Shown: positions 40,900 to 49,334 of the stretch, piece after piece | Layout: every line of letters begins with the position of its first letter | How positions within the stretch are numbered: position 1 is the stretch's first letter | Source: Candidatus Oscillibacter excrementigallinarum | GTDB taxonomy: Bacteria > Bacillota > Clostridia > Oscillospirales > Oscillospiraceae | Assembly (NCBI GenBank): GCA_019118245.1 | Contig: DWZJ01000073.1 | Coordinates: forward strand, 1 to 50,229 | Length of the DNA: 50,229 nucleotides | Direction: 5' to 3' | Notes under the pieces: generated by a model | What the model was told of the DNA's origin: nothing | Database searches by the model: none | Seen by the model: the letters and a program-made list of their open reading frames with translations, nothing else | Translations under genes and position numbers: made by a program

Positions 40900-42378
40900 T
40901 CACTCCGTGGCCAGGGAGAAGGAGAACGTGGTCACGCCATCCTCACTGGTCACACTGATCTTTTCCTTGTGCTGCTCCAAGATCGTCTTGACGATATAGA
41001 GCCCCAGGCCGTAGCCGTCCTTGTCCTCGCTGCGGGACTTGTCGCTCTTGTGGAACCGCTCGAACAGCAGGGGCAGTTCCTCCGCCGGGATGGTGTCTCC
41101 CACGTTCCGCACCGTCACCCGGGCCTTGCCGTCGATGGTGGTGACACCCAGATACAGGGTGGAGCCTTCCGTGGCGAACTTGGTGGCGTTTTCCAGCAGG
41201 TTGTAGATCACCTGGGTGATCATGTCCTTGTCCCCCAGCACCAGAATGGGCTCCTCGGGGATGTCCGCGTCCACATCCAGATTCCGGTCCGTGATCTTCC
41301 GCTCCATGGAGATCAGCACCCGGCGCATGCTCTCGCAGATGTCGAAGTGCTTGCCCTCCCGCAGGGGGTCCATGGCCTGGAGCTGGCTCACGTCCAGCAT
41401 CCGCCGCACCAGGCGGCTGAGGCGGCGGCTCTCGTCGGAGATGATCTGTAAATACTGCCGCTCGTTCTCCGGCGGGATGGTGCCGTCCAGGATGCCGTCG
41501 GTATAGCCGGCGATGGTGGTCATGGGGGTCTTGAGCTCGTGGGAGATGTTGGCGATGAACTCCCGCCGCTGCCGCTCCGTCTGCTGCAGATTCTCCGCCA
41601 TATTGTTGAAGGAGGCGGCCAGCTCCCCCAGCTCGTCGTCCCGGCCGTAGTCGTTCATGCGGATGTCAAAATCCCCCTCCGCGTAGCGGCGGGTGGCCTT
41701 GGCCATCTCCCGGATGGGCTGGATCTGCCGCATGGTGGTGATGGAGGAGGCCATGAAGGAGATCATCAGCACCACAAAGGCCGTCATGAAGAACAGGCCC
41801 ACAAAGCCGGTCCACATGGTGTCCAGGGAGGTGGTGGCTGACACGGCAAACACCAGGCCCACCGCCTCCTGGGAATTCTCATTCATGGCCGGGACGCCCA
41901 CCACGATCCTCCGGTTCTCATAGAGGCCGTCGATGTCCGTGCGGTCGGAGGTGATGCCCCTTCTCAGGACCTCCTCCGTCATATCCGCCGGCATGGTCAC
42001 CACCAGGCCGCTGAGGGCCGCGTCCGTGGACAGCAGCACATGTCCCTCCACATCGCAGATCAGGAAATCCACCTCAGACACCGTGGCGGCGAAGGTGGCC
42101 AGCCGCTGGAAGTCCTCGTCGCTCTGGAGTTCCTCCATATCCATGTACCGGCCGCTTTCCAGATAGTTCACCGACAGCTGCCCCACCACCCGGGCCTGGG
42201 CCGCCAGCTCGTCGTCCTGCTGGCTGCGGGCATAGCTGTAGCTCAGAGAGAAGAAGGATGCCCCCAGCAAAAACAGCGTCAGGAGCACCATGCCGACGGT
42301 GACGAACATCTGCCGCCAGTACAGGCCCCTGAACTTGTTGTGGAGTCTTTTCGCGATGCGCGCGATCCGCATTCTCAT
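40900..42378 (-). CDS. Sensor histidine kinase, PhoR/ResE type
   Basis: A 492-residue kinase: two membrane helices (about 24-48 and 190-212) flank an extracytoplasmic sensor of about 140 residues; then HAMP (about 213-265), phospho-acceptor His280 in FIANISHELKTPM, and an ATPase domain with NLLENATKF and the GYGLGLYIVK glycine box. Usual length for the class. GGAG seven bases upstream fixes the start. It is separated from its response regulator by 360 bases that include an 87-bp duplicate of the regulator's 3' end. Confidence 0.92.
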   Translation of the reverse strand: MRMRIARIAKRLHNKFRGLYWRQMFVTVGMVLLTLFLLGASFFSLSYSYARSQQDDELAAQARVVGQLSVNYLESGRYMDMEELQSDEDFQRLATFAATVSEVDFLICDVEGHVLLSTDAALSGLVVTMPADMTEEVLRRGITSDRTDIDGLYENRRIVVGVPAMNENSQEAVGLVFAVSATTSLDTMWTGFVGLFFMTAFVVLMISFMASSITTMRQIQPIREMAKATRRYAEGDFDIRMNDYGRDDELGELAASFNNMAENLQQTERQRREFIANISHELKTPMTTIAGYTDGILDGTIPPENERQYLQIISDESRRLSRLVRRMLDVSQLQAMDPLREGKHFDICESMRRVLISMERKITDRNLDVDADIPEEPILVLGDKDMITQVIYNLLENATKFATEGSTLYLGVTTIDGKARVTVRNVGDTIPAEELPLLFERFHKSDKSRSEDKDGYGLGLYIVKTILEQHKEKISVTSEDGVTTFSFSLATE

Positions 42379-42517
42379 GAGCGTTCTCCTGTCCTTTGTC
42401 CATCCACTGTCCGGCGGATATCCGCGATGCCGGGGCGCCTGCCGGCCGGAACCTCTGCTCCTCGTTCGTCCTTTCGCCGCCCGGGGGAGGCGAAACGCAG
42501 AGTGGAGCGAGGCTCCT

Positions 42518-42823
42518 CGTCAGCTCTCCTTTGCCGCCGGGGCGCCCACCAGCTCGAACTTGTATCCCACGCCCCATACGGTCTTCAGCGCCCACTGGTC
42601 GCTGTCTCCCCAGGGGCCGCGGGTCCCTGGGGTCCCCTTTTCAAATAGACCTGCCGGAAGTGAATTCCGTCAGGTCCAAGGGCCCTTCGGTCCGCTTGAC
42701 GCCGTTTTCACGGCGCCGGGGCGCTGCCCCGGAAAACGTCAGCTCTCCTTTGCCGCCGGGGCGCCCACCAGCTCGAACTTGTATCCCACGCCCCATACGG
42801 TCTTCAGCGCCCACTGGTCGCTG
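42518..42823. repeat. 87-bp perfect direct repeat (42518-42604 and 42737-42823)
   Basis: Two identical 87-bp copies start 219 bases apart. The downstream-coordinate copy is the 3' end of the response-regulator gene with its stop codon; the other is a detached duplicate in the gap before the kinase gene. The 132 bases between them hold GC-rich hairpins of the palindromic-repeat type (for example 42608-42632). A further hairpin lies at 42462-42515. Recombination between the copies would remove 219 bases and leave the regulator intact. Confidence 0.92.
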
Positions 42824-43443
42824 ACGTTTTCGATCTTCTCCCGCAGGCGCTTGATGTGAACGTCCACCGTCCTGCTGTCGCCGAAGTAGTCGAAGCCCCA
42901 CACCTCGTCCAGCAGTTGGTTGCGGGTGTACACCCGGTTGGGGGTGGAGGCCAGGTGGTACAGCAGCTCCAGCTCCTTGGGAGGCGTGTCGATCTTTTTC
43001 CCGTCCACGATCAGCTCGTAGGAGTCCAGGTCGATCACCAGCTTGTCGAACGTCAGCCGCTTGCTGGTGTCGTTGGGGATCTCCGTCCGCCGCAGGACGG
43101 CGTTGATGCGGGCGATGAGCTCCTTCATCTCAAAGGGCTTCACCACATAGTCGTCCGCCCCCATCTCCAGGCCCTGGATGCGGTCGAACACCTCGCCCTT
43201 GGCGGTCAGCATGATGATGGGGACCTTGCTGGTCTCCCGGATCTTGGCACACACCGCCCAGCCGTCCATCACCGGCAGCATGATGTCCAGCAGGATCAGG
43301 TCCGGCACCTGCTTCTGGAACTCCTCGATGGCCTTTCCGCCATCCCCGGCGATGCGGACATCAAAGCCCTCCTTCACCAGATACATATGGATCAAATCGC
43401 AGATGTTGCGGTCGTCCTCTACGACCAGGATATTGCGGCCCAT
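42739..43443 (-). CDS. OmpR-family response regulator
   Basis: A 234-residue regulator: receiver domain with Asp10/Asp11, phospho-acceptor Asp53 (LILLDIMLP), Thr80 and Lys103, and a winged-helix DNA-binding domain ending TVWGVGYKFE. It resembles WalR/PhoP-type regulators. GGAGGGA precedes the start. Partner kinase and an htrA protease follow in the same direction, so it probably governs envelope stress. Its last 28 codons are duplicated downstream. Confidence 0.93.
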   Translation of the reverse strand: MGRNILVVEDDRNICDLIHMYLVKEGFDVRIAGDGGKAIEEFQKQVPDLILLDIMLPVMDGWAVCAKIRETSKVPIIMLTAKGEVFDRIQGLEMGADDYVVKPFEMKELIARINAVLRRTEIPNDTSKRLTFDKLVIDLDSYELIVDGKKIDTPPKELELLYHLASTPNRVYTRNQLLDEVWGFDYFGDSRTVDVHIKRLREKIENVSDQWALKTVWGVGYKFELVGAPAAKES

Positions 43444-43580
43444 GGCGCTCCCTCCATTTTTGATATGTCTGATTCCTCCGGGCGCCGCCCAGTTTCTGCC
43501 CGCAGCTCGGGCACTTCTTTCTATTTATTATAGTCTCTTGAGTCGGTGGGTGTTGAATTTTCTGTAAAATTTTCCCGGAT

Positions 43581-44705
43581 TCAGGAGGCGGTCTCCGTCA
43601 TGGCCAGGCAGTTGCTGTCGGCGGCATCCACTGCTGCCAGGAAGGTCCCCAGCCCGGCGGCGTTGGTGCCGTCCCCCAGCCAGACCGTGACGGCGCCGGA
43701 CCGGCTGGTCACCCGCTGGAGCAGGGTGTCCGCCGCGCCGGTGCTGCTGAGGGGATACGCCGCCCGGTCCAGGTCCGGTGACAGGCAGCAGAAGCCCGCC
43801 GCCTCTGCCTCCGCCGCCGCCTCCTCCGTGGCGTTCTCCATCCAGACCAGCCGGGTCTTGACGCTGGCCGCCTGGAACAGCAGGCGGTTCCCCTCCTCCA
43901 GCTGCTCGGTCACGGACCGGCTGTCCGCCGCGTCCACCACCAGGCCGATGGCCTGTCCCGTGGCGGACATCCGCCGCAGCAGGTCGCCCTCCGTCTCCAG
44001 AAAATCCACTGTACAGTAAAAGGCGGCCTGACTGTCATAGCGGTCCAGCGTGTCCAGCAGAGACCGCACCCGGGTATCGTCCGAGGCCTCCATCCCCAGA
44101 TAGATGCGCTGGCCCGTCACGCTGCCGGAGGCGTCCGGCTCCTCCGCGGGCGTCTCTGCCGCGGTCTGATTCTGCACATATTGGTTGTACTCATACTCCA
44201 TCCGGGACTTGGCGGCATCGGCAAAATACCGCTCCTCCAGGTCCATGTCCGTGTTGCGGACCCACACCAGATAGCCCCGATCCACCTCCACGGTGGAGTA
44301 CAGCAGCCCGAAGCACCGGGCGATCAGGGAGATGGGCAGGAAGATCACGTTTCCCCGCTGGATGGCCTTCTGGAAATACATATTGCCCTCGTTGTCGATG
44401 GCATAGTCTTTGTTCACATCAAAAACCAGGGAGCTGTAGATGGTGTCGTCCACGTACAGCAGGATGGTCCCCCTGCCGATGTTGGGATAGTAGGACACCC
44501 CCAGGTCCCGCCCCACGCCGGTGAAGATGGTGCTGGGCACATACAGATAGCCGCCGGACCAGAAGGGCATGGTCTCGTCCGACAGCGAAAGGACATTTTT
44601 GTTCACCGCAGTGAAATACACGCTCCCGGCCGCCTCCGAGGGGACCGGCGCCATCTGGAACACCAGCACCAGGCACAGCGCCAGGGCCGCCAGCTTTCGT
44701 CTCAT
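43581..44705 (-). CDS. Exported protein with copper-amine-oxidase-N-like and degenerate NodB-like domains
   Basis: A 374-residue protein with a signal peptide (cleavage after SEAA, about residue 26). Residues 30-150 (SDETMPFWSGGYLYVPSTIF, VIFLPISLIARCFGL) resemble the copper amine oxidase N-terminal-like domain of clostridial surface proteins. After a low-complexity spacer, residues 195-370 look like a polysaccharide-deacetylase (NodB) fold: IYLGMEASDDTRVRSLLDTL, DSQAAFYCTVDFLE, LLRRMSATGQAIGL. The catalytic TFDDGP and the zinc HxxxH are absent, so it should not deacetylate. A cell-wall-binding role is possible. ATG 44705 is better spaced from AGGAGGG than ATG 44708. Confidence 0.7.
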   Translation of the reverse strand: MRRKLAALALCLVLVFQMAPVPSEAAGSVYFTAVNKNVLSLSDETMPFWSGGYLYVPSTIFTGVGRDLGVSYYPNIGRGTILLYVDDTIYSSLVFDVNKDYAIDNEGNMYFQKAIQRGNVIFLPISLIARCFGLLYSTVEVDRGYLVWVRNTDMDLEERYFADAAKSRMEYEYNQYVQNQTAAETPAEEPDASGSVTGQRIYLGMEASDDTRVRSLLDTLDRYDSQAAFYCTVDFLETEGDLLRRMSATGQAIGLVVDAADSRSVTEQLEEGNRLLFQAASVKTRLVWMENATEEAAAEAEAAGFCCLSPDLDRAAYPLSSTGAADTLLQRVTSRSGAVTVWLGDGTNAAGLGTFLAAVDAADSNCLAMTETAS

Positions 44706-44748
44706 CATGCCCTCCTTTCCGCAGCGCAGACAGCTTTCAGAATATCAT

Positions 44749-44778
44749 ATTTTAGCACATCCGTCGCCGTGTTGTAAA
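44749..44778 (-). promoter_or_regulatory. Candidate promoter of the exported NodB-like gene
   Basis: On the minus strand TTTACA (44778-44773) and TAAAAT (44754-44749), spacer 18 bases, immediately after the spoIID stop. Confidence 0.6.
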
Positions 44779-44781
44779 GGG

Positions 44782-45810
44782 TCACCCCATTGCGGCAGAG
44801 GTGTAGGGCTCCACGGTGACGCCGGTATAATAGTGGGTGAGGATCTCCCGGTAGTCCGCCCCCTCTTTCGCCATCTGGTTGGCGCCGTACTGGCTCATGC
44901 CCACGCCGTGGCCGTAGCCAGTGACGAAAAATACCAGCTTTCCGTCCGCCGCCTCCCACTCAAAGCAGGCGGACCGGAGCCCCAGGATACTGCGCAGGGT
45001 GCTGCCCTTCACCGTCACGCCGCCCACCTCCACGGTCTCCACGCTGCCGGCGGTGTCCGTGACGGCGTTTTGCAGCCAGCCGCTCATGTCGCCGGACAGG
45101 TCTGCATCCGGCTGGACGGACAGCACCTTCTCCCGGAACTCCTCCGCCGTGAATTCCACCCGGCTGTAGTAGTTGGGAATGCTGTCCGCCGGCTCCGGCG
45201 ACGCCACCGCCTGGAGATAGGGCAGGTCGCTGACCCACACCTCGCCGGAGGCGCGGGTCTGCCCGGCAGAGGAGGAGTGGAACACCGCCAGGATGGGCAC
45301 CCCGCCGTAGAGGATGGCCTCCCCGTCCGTCTCCCGGACGGCAGTCTCGATCTTCTCCTCATAGGCGTCCGCATCCTCGCCCCAGTTGTTCCGGGCGTTC
45401 TCCTCGGAGATATACGCCTGGCAGCAGGTGGAGTCGGTGCAGATGTCCGCCGTGTCCCCGTGGTTGCCGCCGGTCTGCATCTTATATAAGGTGTACGTCC
45501 GGGCCGCCACCGCCTGGGCCTTCAGGGCCTCCGGCTCAAAGGAGGCGGGCATCTCCGCCCGGACCACTCCAACCAGATACTCCCCCAGGGTCATCTCCTC
45601 CACCGCGTCCCCCACCAGGACCTTCAGCACCATCTCCCCATCCAGGTCTCCGGGCTGAAAGGGCTCCCGCTCCGACTCCACGGCCGTGGGGTCGGCGGAG
45701 AACAGCTCCGTCCGAAAGGGCACCACCACTGCCAGGGGCAGGGCGAACAGCAGCACCAGCAGCACCGCCGATACGGCGGCGCTCTGGCGGATCTCAGAAT
45801 GGCGTCTCAT
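44782..45810 (-). CDS. spoIID: Stage II sporulation protein D (SpoIID)
   Basis: A 342-residue membrane-anchored lytic transglycosylase needed for engulfment during sporulation. One N-terminal membrane helix (about 12-32), then the SpoIID domain with catalytic Glu86 in VRAEMPASFEPEALKAQAVAARTYTLY, HSSSAGQT and the C-terminal GYGHGVGMSQYGANQMAKEG signature. GGAGG precedes the start at 45810. Its promoter matches sigma-E rather than sigma-A. The partner genes spoIIM and spoIIP are not in the window. Confidence 0.94.
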   Translation of the reverse strand: MRRHSEIRQSAAVSAVLLVLLFALPLAVVVPFRTELFSADPTAVESEREPFQPGDLDGEMVLKVLVGDAVEEMTLGEYLVGVVRAEMPASFEPEALKAQAVAARTYTLYKMQTGGNHGDTADICTDSTCCQAYISEENARNNWGEDADAYEEKIETAVRETDGEAILYGGVPILAVFHSSSAGQTRASGEVWVSDLPYLQAVASPEPADSIPNYYSRVEFTAEEFREKVLSVQPDADLSGDMSGWLQNAVTDTAGSVETVEVGGVTVKGSTLRSILGLRSACFEWEAADGKLVFFVTGYGHGVGMSQYGANQMAKEGADYREILTHYYTGVTVEPYTSAAMG

Positions 45811-45852
45811 GGAATTCCTCCTCTTTTGTTTCCCGCGCGGGCCTGTCCCTTC

Positions 45853-45881
45853 ACTGTATGCGCCGCCCGGGCGGAAAATGA
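45853..45881 (-). promoter_or_regulatory. Sigma-E-type sporulation promoter of spoIID
   Basis: On the minus strand TCATTTT (45881-45875) and CATACAGT (45860-45853) are separated by 14 bases, matching the mother-cell sigma-E pattern (-35 near TCATATT, -10 CATACAAT). It stands about 45 bases before spoIID, a known sigma-E target. Confidence 0.75.
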
Positions 45882-45889
45882 GACCGGCA

Positions 45890-45918
45890 TGGACAAACGG
45901 CATTTCCCGTGGTATACT
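45890..45918 (+). promoter_or_regulatory. Candidate promoter of the polytopic membrane-protein gene
   Basis: TGGACA (45890-45895), 17-base spacer, TATACT (45913-45918), 39 bases before the start codon. Confidence 0.65.
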
Positions 45919-45957
45919 GGCACTTGAAAATCCAACACGATAAGGAGATCGGCTCCT

Positions 45958-46821
45958 ATGAAAAAATATCTGTTCTGGCCCCTGATGGCCGTGATCGGCG
46001 GCGCAGGGGCATTTGTCCTGCGGCTGCTCCAGCGCAGCACCGGATTCGAGGCGGACACCGGCCTGCCCATCCCCGGGAATCTGTACGCCCTTTTGCTGGC
46101 GGTGTGGTTCGTGCTCCTGGCGGTGGTCTGCCTGGTGGCGGCCCGCAGGCTCCTCCCGGCGGACCGGGAGAATCCGCCGCTCTTTCCGGCGGGCTTCTCC
46201 GTGGCCTCCGTGGGACTGCTCACCCCGGCGGTGATGGGGATCTTCCTGCTGGCGGTCTCCGGCGTGCTGGACCTGCTGTTGGGATTTTCCGGTGCCAGCG
46301 CCCTCACCGGCAGCGGGGAACTGGTGACGGTTTTCGTGACCGCCCCGGGCGATCAGCTCTTTACCGGCGGGGAGCACCTGCTGGTGGGCGTGCTGTCCCT
46401 TCTCATGGCGGTCAGCCTCTTCCCCGCCATTCCCGCCTGCCGGGTGCGGCCGGAGAGCGATGCGCGCAGGCCCTTCCAGGGGGCCCTGCTGCTGGTGCCG
46501 GTGTGCTGCCTGGTGGTGCGGCTGGTGCTCACCTACCGGGCGGTCTCCACAGACCCGTCTTTGGTCAATTACTATCCCGAACTGCTGGCGGTGGTCTTTC
46601 TGACCCTGGGCTTTTACCGCCTGTCCTCCTTCGCCTTCCGGTCCGGACGGACCCGCCGCTTCGCCCTGTACGCGGTGCTGGCCATCGCCTTCTGCCTGGC
46701 CACGCTGGCGGACCTGCCGGACACGGCCCGCCTGCTGTTCTATCTGGGCGGGGCCCTGACGCTCTTCGGCTTCCTGCTCCAGCGGTCAGCCGTGCTGGCC
46801 GCGCCCTGGGACAATATCTGA
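45958..46821 (+). CDS. Polytopic membrane protein of unknown function
   Basis: A 287-residue protein with about seven to eight membrane helices (for example 5-22, 44-64, 78-105, 140-158, 175-193, 208-225, 235-252, 256-275). No known motif or conserved charged residue within the helices was recognised. Divergent from spoIID with its own sigma-A-like promoter. AAGGAG lies twelve bases before the ATG, slightly far. Transporter, sensor or assembly factor cannot be told apart from the sequence. Confidence 0.72.
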   Translation: MKKYLFWPLMAVIGGAGAFVLRLLQRSTGFEADTGLPIPGNLYALLLAVWFVLLAVVCLVAARRLLPADRENPPLFPAGFSVASVGLLTPAVMGIFLLAVSGVLDLLLGFSGASALTGSGELVTVFVTAPGDQLFTGGEHLLVGVLSLLMAVSLFPAIPACRVRPESDARRPFQGALLLVPVCCLVVRLVLTYRAVSTDPSLVNYYPELLAVVFLTLGFYRLSSFAFRSGRTRRFALYAVLAIAFCLATLADLPDTARLLFYLGGALTLFGFLLQRSAVLAAPWDNI

Positions 46822-46835
46822 CAGTTTACCACAAG

Positions 46836-46871
46836 ATCCCCGTTGGCGGCAGTCCCGCCCGCGGGGATTTT
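46836..46871 (+). terminator. Terminator after the polytopic membrane protein
   Basis: Nested stem ATCCCCG/CGGGGAT enclosing GGCGG/CCGCC, followed by a short T run; 14 bases after the stop. Confidence 0.7.
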
Positions 46872-46903
46872 CGGTTTGTTTACAAATGTCGATGCAGAAA
46901 CGA

Positions 46904-46945
46904 GAAACGGGCCAGCCTTGCGGCTGGCCCGTTTCCCTATTTTTT
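46904..46945 (+). terminator. Strong second terminator
   Basis: A perfect 14-bp stem (46904-46917 and 46922-46935) with TTGC loop and a run of six T residues shortly after. No gene lies between this and the preceding terminator. The remaining bases up to the tadA stop (46946-47054) show no gene or structured RNA that I can name. Confidence 0.82.
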
Positions 46946-47054
46946 GGAAGATTGGATGAAAAGAAGTTTTGTCTCTTGCAAGTATTAAGATACAGGAGAG
47001 TTGTTAAGCAAACCAGCGTCAATTGTTACAAAAGTCTTAAATCCTCCGGGTCGC

Positions 47055-47522
47055 TCAAATTTTTTCCCTGCGGTCCCGGAGCCCGGCGAAGAAGTCCGTC
47101 AGCACCCGGCGGCAGTCCTCCCCCAGGATGCCGCCCACCAGGGCGGGCCGGTTGGGGAAGTCCTCCATAAACAGGTTGGTGACCCCGCCGCAGGCGCCGA
47201 AGGCCTCGTCCCGGGCGCCGTACCACACCCGGCGGATGCGGGCGTTCAGGATGGCCCCGGCGCACATGGGGCAGGGCTCCAGCGTCACATACAGCTCGCA
47301 GTCGTCCAGCCGCCAGGTGCCAAGAAGCGCGTTGGCCTGGGCGATGGCCTCCATCTCCGCGTGGGAGGCGGTGGACTGCCGCTCCTCCCGCCGGTTGCGG
47401 CCCCGGCCCACGATCTCGCCGTTCCGGACGATGACGCAGCCCACGGGCACCTCCCCCGCCGCCGCGGCCTCCGCCGCCAGGTCCAGCGCCTGGGCCATGA
47501 AGTGTTCCTGTTCCGTTGGCAT
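47055..47522 (-). CDS. tadA: tRNA-specific adenosine deaminase TadA
   Basis: A 155-residue zinc deaminase converting A34 to inosine in tRNA-Arg. The zinc and catalytic residues are His54 and Glu56 (ASHAEMEAI) and Cys84/Cys87 (EPCPMCAGA). The length is normal. The start MPTEQEHFMAQALDLA at 47522 is the family start; a longer frame lacks support. It is divergent from yaaL-bofA. Confidence 0.95.
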   Translation of the reverse strand: MPTEQEHFMAQALDLAAEAAAAGEVPVGCVIVRNGEIVGRGRNRREERQSTASHAEMEAIAQANALLGTWRLDDCELYVTLEPCPMCAGAILNARIRRVWYGARDEAFGACGGVTNLFMEDFPNRPALVGGILGEDCRRVLTDFFAGLRDRREKI

Positions 47523-47601
47523 CTTCTTCCTGCCTCCCCGTATGAAAACTGGCATATTTGTCCAAACTCCCCGTAAGAATATGGATAGGAGGGACACTGC
47601 C

Positions 47602-47865
47602 ATGAAATCTGTCTTTGCCAAGCGATCCGCCCGCCCCGATCCCGAGCTGCTGAATCTGAAGGCCGAACTGCTGGAGGCCCAGGGAGATCTGGCCCAGGCC
47701 TACCGCCAGTTCGACCAGGCCCTGGACCCGGAGCTGGTGGAGTCCTGCGTCTACCAGATCAGCGCCGTGAAGGCCCGGTGCAACTATCTGATCCGCGCCA
47801 TCAAGGAGCGGAGCCCCGACGGGCTGGCCGCCGCCGGACTGGAGGGGACCGCCACATGGACATGA
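47602..47865 (+). CDS. yaaL: YaaL/DUF2508 family protein
   Basis: An 87-residue helical soluble protein with the DUF2508 pattern LLNLKAELLEAQGDLAQAYRQFDQALDPELVESCVYQISAVKARCNYLIRAIKE. It normally lies between recR and bofA in Firmicutes; here recR is not adjacent. GGAGGG precedes the start. Its end overlaps the bofA start by ten bases. Function unknown. Confidence 0.82.
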   Translation: MKSVFAKRSARPDPELLNLKAELLEAQGDLAQAYRQFDQALDPELVESCVYQISAVKARCNYLIRAIKERSPDGLAAAGLEGTATWT

Positions 47866-48119
47866 GCCAAAAGATCCTGGCCGCCATTCTGGCGGGCTTC
47901 TTCCTCATCGCCCTGATCCGGGTGTTCAGCTCCCCCTTCCGCCTGGCGCTGAAGCTGCTGCTGAACACCCTGCTGGGCTTCCTGGCCCTGGGGATCGTGC
48001 GGCTGACGGCGGGCATCACCGGCATCGCCCTGGGTCTGAACCTGTGGAACGCCCTGGTCATCGGCGTGCTGGGCCTGCCGGGCTTCGTGCTGCTGCTGTT
48101 GGTTCAATGGGTATTGTAG
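47856..48119 (+). CDS. bofA: BofA-family inhibitor of pro-sigma-K processing
   Basis: An 87-residue protein with two to three membrane helices: residues 5-24, 28-48, then the family signature NLWNALVIGVLGLPGFVLLLLVQ at the C-terminus. In Bacillus, BofA holds the SpoIVFB protease inactive in the outer forespore membrane. Two ATGs (47856 and 47862) are possible; both lie inside the end of yaaL. With spoIID it points to a sporulating lineage. Confidence 0.88.
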   Translation: MDMSQKILAAILAGFFLIALIRVFSSPFRLALKLLLNTLLGFLALGIVRLTAGITGIALGLNLWNALVIGVLGLPGFVLLLLVQWVL

Positions 48120-48130
48120 GGTACATATTC

Positions 48131-48676
48131 TTATGGAAGCATATTTCCTGTCGTGTCAAAGTACCGATCTTCCAGCCGCCATTCCGTCCCCTTGACCTGG
48201 AATCTCCAGATGGTGAGAGACGGCGGCGCCGGGATGGACACTTCCACCTCGGGAGCGTCGTTCACCCGCAGCCGGACCTCCGCCAGCGTCTCCGACTCGT
48301 TCCAGACGGCGAAGCAGACCTCACCGTCGCCGTCCAGGGCCTGGGAGTAGACGCCCCGCACCGGGTACGGGCCATACATCCACATTGGATGCCCGTCCGC
48401 TTCATAATCTCCATCTTGATTCTGTCGGAACCGGACGAGATAACGCTCGTCCGGTCTCTTTTCGCCCTGAAACACGGCGAAGCGGTCCGCCCCCTCGTCC
48501 TCCACCGCCAGCAGCTGGATGGGCCCAATCCCCCGGTCCTCCATCTCCCAGCGGAGGTACCGGGCGATCTCTCCCGGGCTGTTCCCGTAAATCACCGGCC
48601 TGTACACAGCGGCGCACAGGAGCAGCACAAGGCTGACGGCGCAGAAGATCCAGCGCTCCCAGGCGTTCCGGTTCAT
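48131..48676 (-). CDS. Membrane-anchored extracytoplasmic protein, unrecognised
   Basis: A 181-residue protein: a single N-terminal membrane helix (about 9-26) and an extracytoplasmic domain of about 150 residues, rich in charged residues and predicted strands, with no cysteine motif. GGAGGTGA stands upstream of the ATG. It converges on bofA with only eleven bases between the stops. I do not recognise a family. Confidence 0.72.
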   Translation of the reverse strand: MNRNAWERWIFCAVSLVLLLCAAVYRPVIYGNSPGEIARYLRWEMEDRGIGPIQLLAVEDEGADRFAVFQGEKRPDERYLVRFRQNQDGDYEADGHPMWMYGPYPVRGVYSQALDGDGEVCFAVWNESETLAEVRLRVNDAPEVEVSIPAPPSLTIWRFQVKGTEWRLEDRYFDTTGNMLP

Positions 48677-48780
48677 AAGGCGTCACCTCCGAAAATTCAA
48701 AATAAGAAGTGAGCAATCAGGAGATAATAAGAGCAATCAAGAGAAATTTAGAGATTTATCAGCGCTAAATGAAATTCTCG

Positions 48781-48809
48781 TTGACATTCCCCGGTCCGCG
48801 TGGTATAAA
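48781..48809 (+). promoter_or_regulatory. Promoter of the rplM-rpsI operon
   Basis: TTGACA (48781-48786), 17-base spacer, TATAAA (48804-48809). The leader that follows contains a GCTCCG/CGGAGC hairpin (48817-48837), in the place where Firmicutes carry an L13 autoregulatory leader; whether it is that element is not established. Confidence 0.88.
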
Positions 48810-48887
48810 TATCCTTGCTCCGATTGTAACCCGGAGCTCTTGATTTGTAAAGCAAAGCAAAGAATTTCAATATACGGAGGAAACACC

Positions 48888-49319
48888 ATGTCCACTTTTA
48901 TGGCAAACAAGGCCAACATCGAGCGCAAGTGGTACATCCTGGACGCCGCGGGCAAGCCCCTGGGCAAGACCGCCGTCCGGGCTGCTGACCTGCTGCGCGG
49001 CAAAGGCAAAGTCACCTTCACCCCCCATGCCGACTGTGGTGACTACGTCATCATCATCAACGCCGGCAAGGCTGTGCTGACCGGCAAGAAGGGCACCCAG
49101 AAGATGTACCGGACCCACTCCGGCTGGATCGGCGGCCTGAAGGAGACCCCCTACCGCATCCTGATGGAGGAGCAGCCCGAGCTGGCCATGAAGGTGGCCG
49201 TCCGCGGCATGCTGCCCAAGAACACCATCGGCAAGGAATCCCTGAAGCGGCTGCACATCTATGCGGACGCCAACTACGAGCAGCAGGCCCAGAAGCCCGT
49301 CGCTCTGGATGCGGAATAA
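48888..49319 (+). CDS. rplM: 50S ribosomal protein L13
   Basis: A 143-residue L13: STFMANKANIERKWYILDAAGKPLGKTAVRAADLLRGK, GDYVIIINAGKAVLTGKK and AVRGMLPKN are conserved family stretches. It binds 23S rRNA early in 50S assembly. GGAGG precedes the start. Codon use is the C/G-ending optimal type expected of a highly expressed gene. It is followed after 15 bases by rpsI. Confidence 0.97.
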   Translation: MSTFMANKANIERKWYILDAAGKPLGKTAVRAADLLRGKGKVTFTPHADCGDYVIIINAGKAVLTGKKGTQKMYRTHSGWIGGLKETPYRILMEEQPELAMKVAVRGMLPKNTIGKESLKRLHIYADANYEQQAQKPVALDAE

Positions 49320-49334
49320 GGAGGAGTTTGAAGT

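Noticed and set aside
46940..47054. An RNA gene (for example SRP RNA) near tadA, as in Bacillus
   Set aside because: The sequence lacks the conserved SRP Alu/helix 8 motifs and is not strongly structured.
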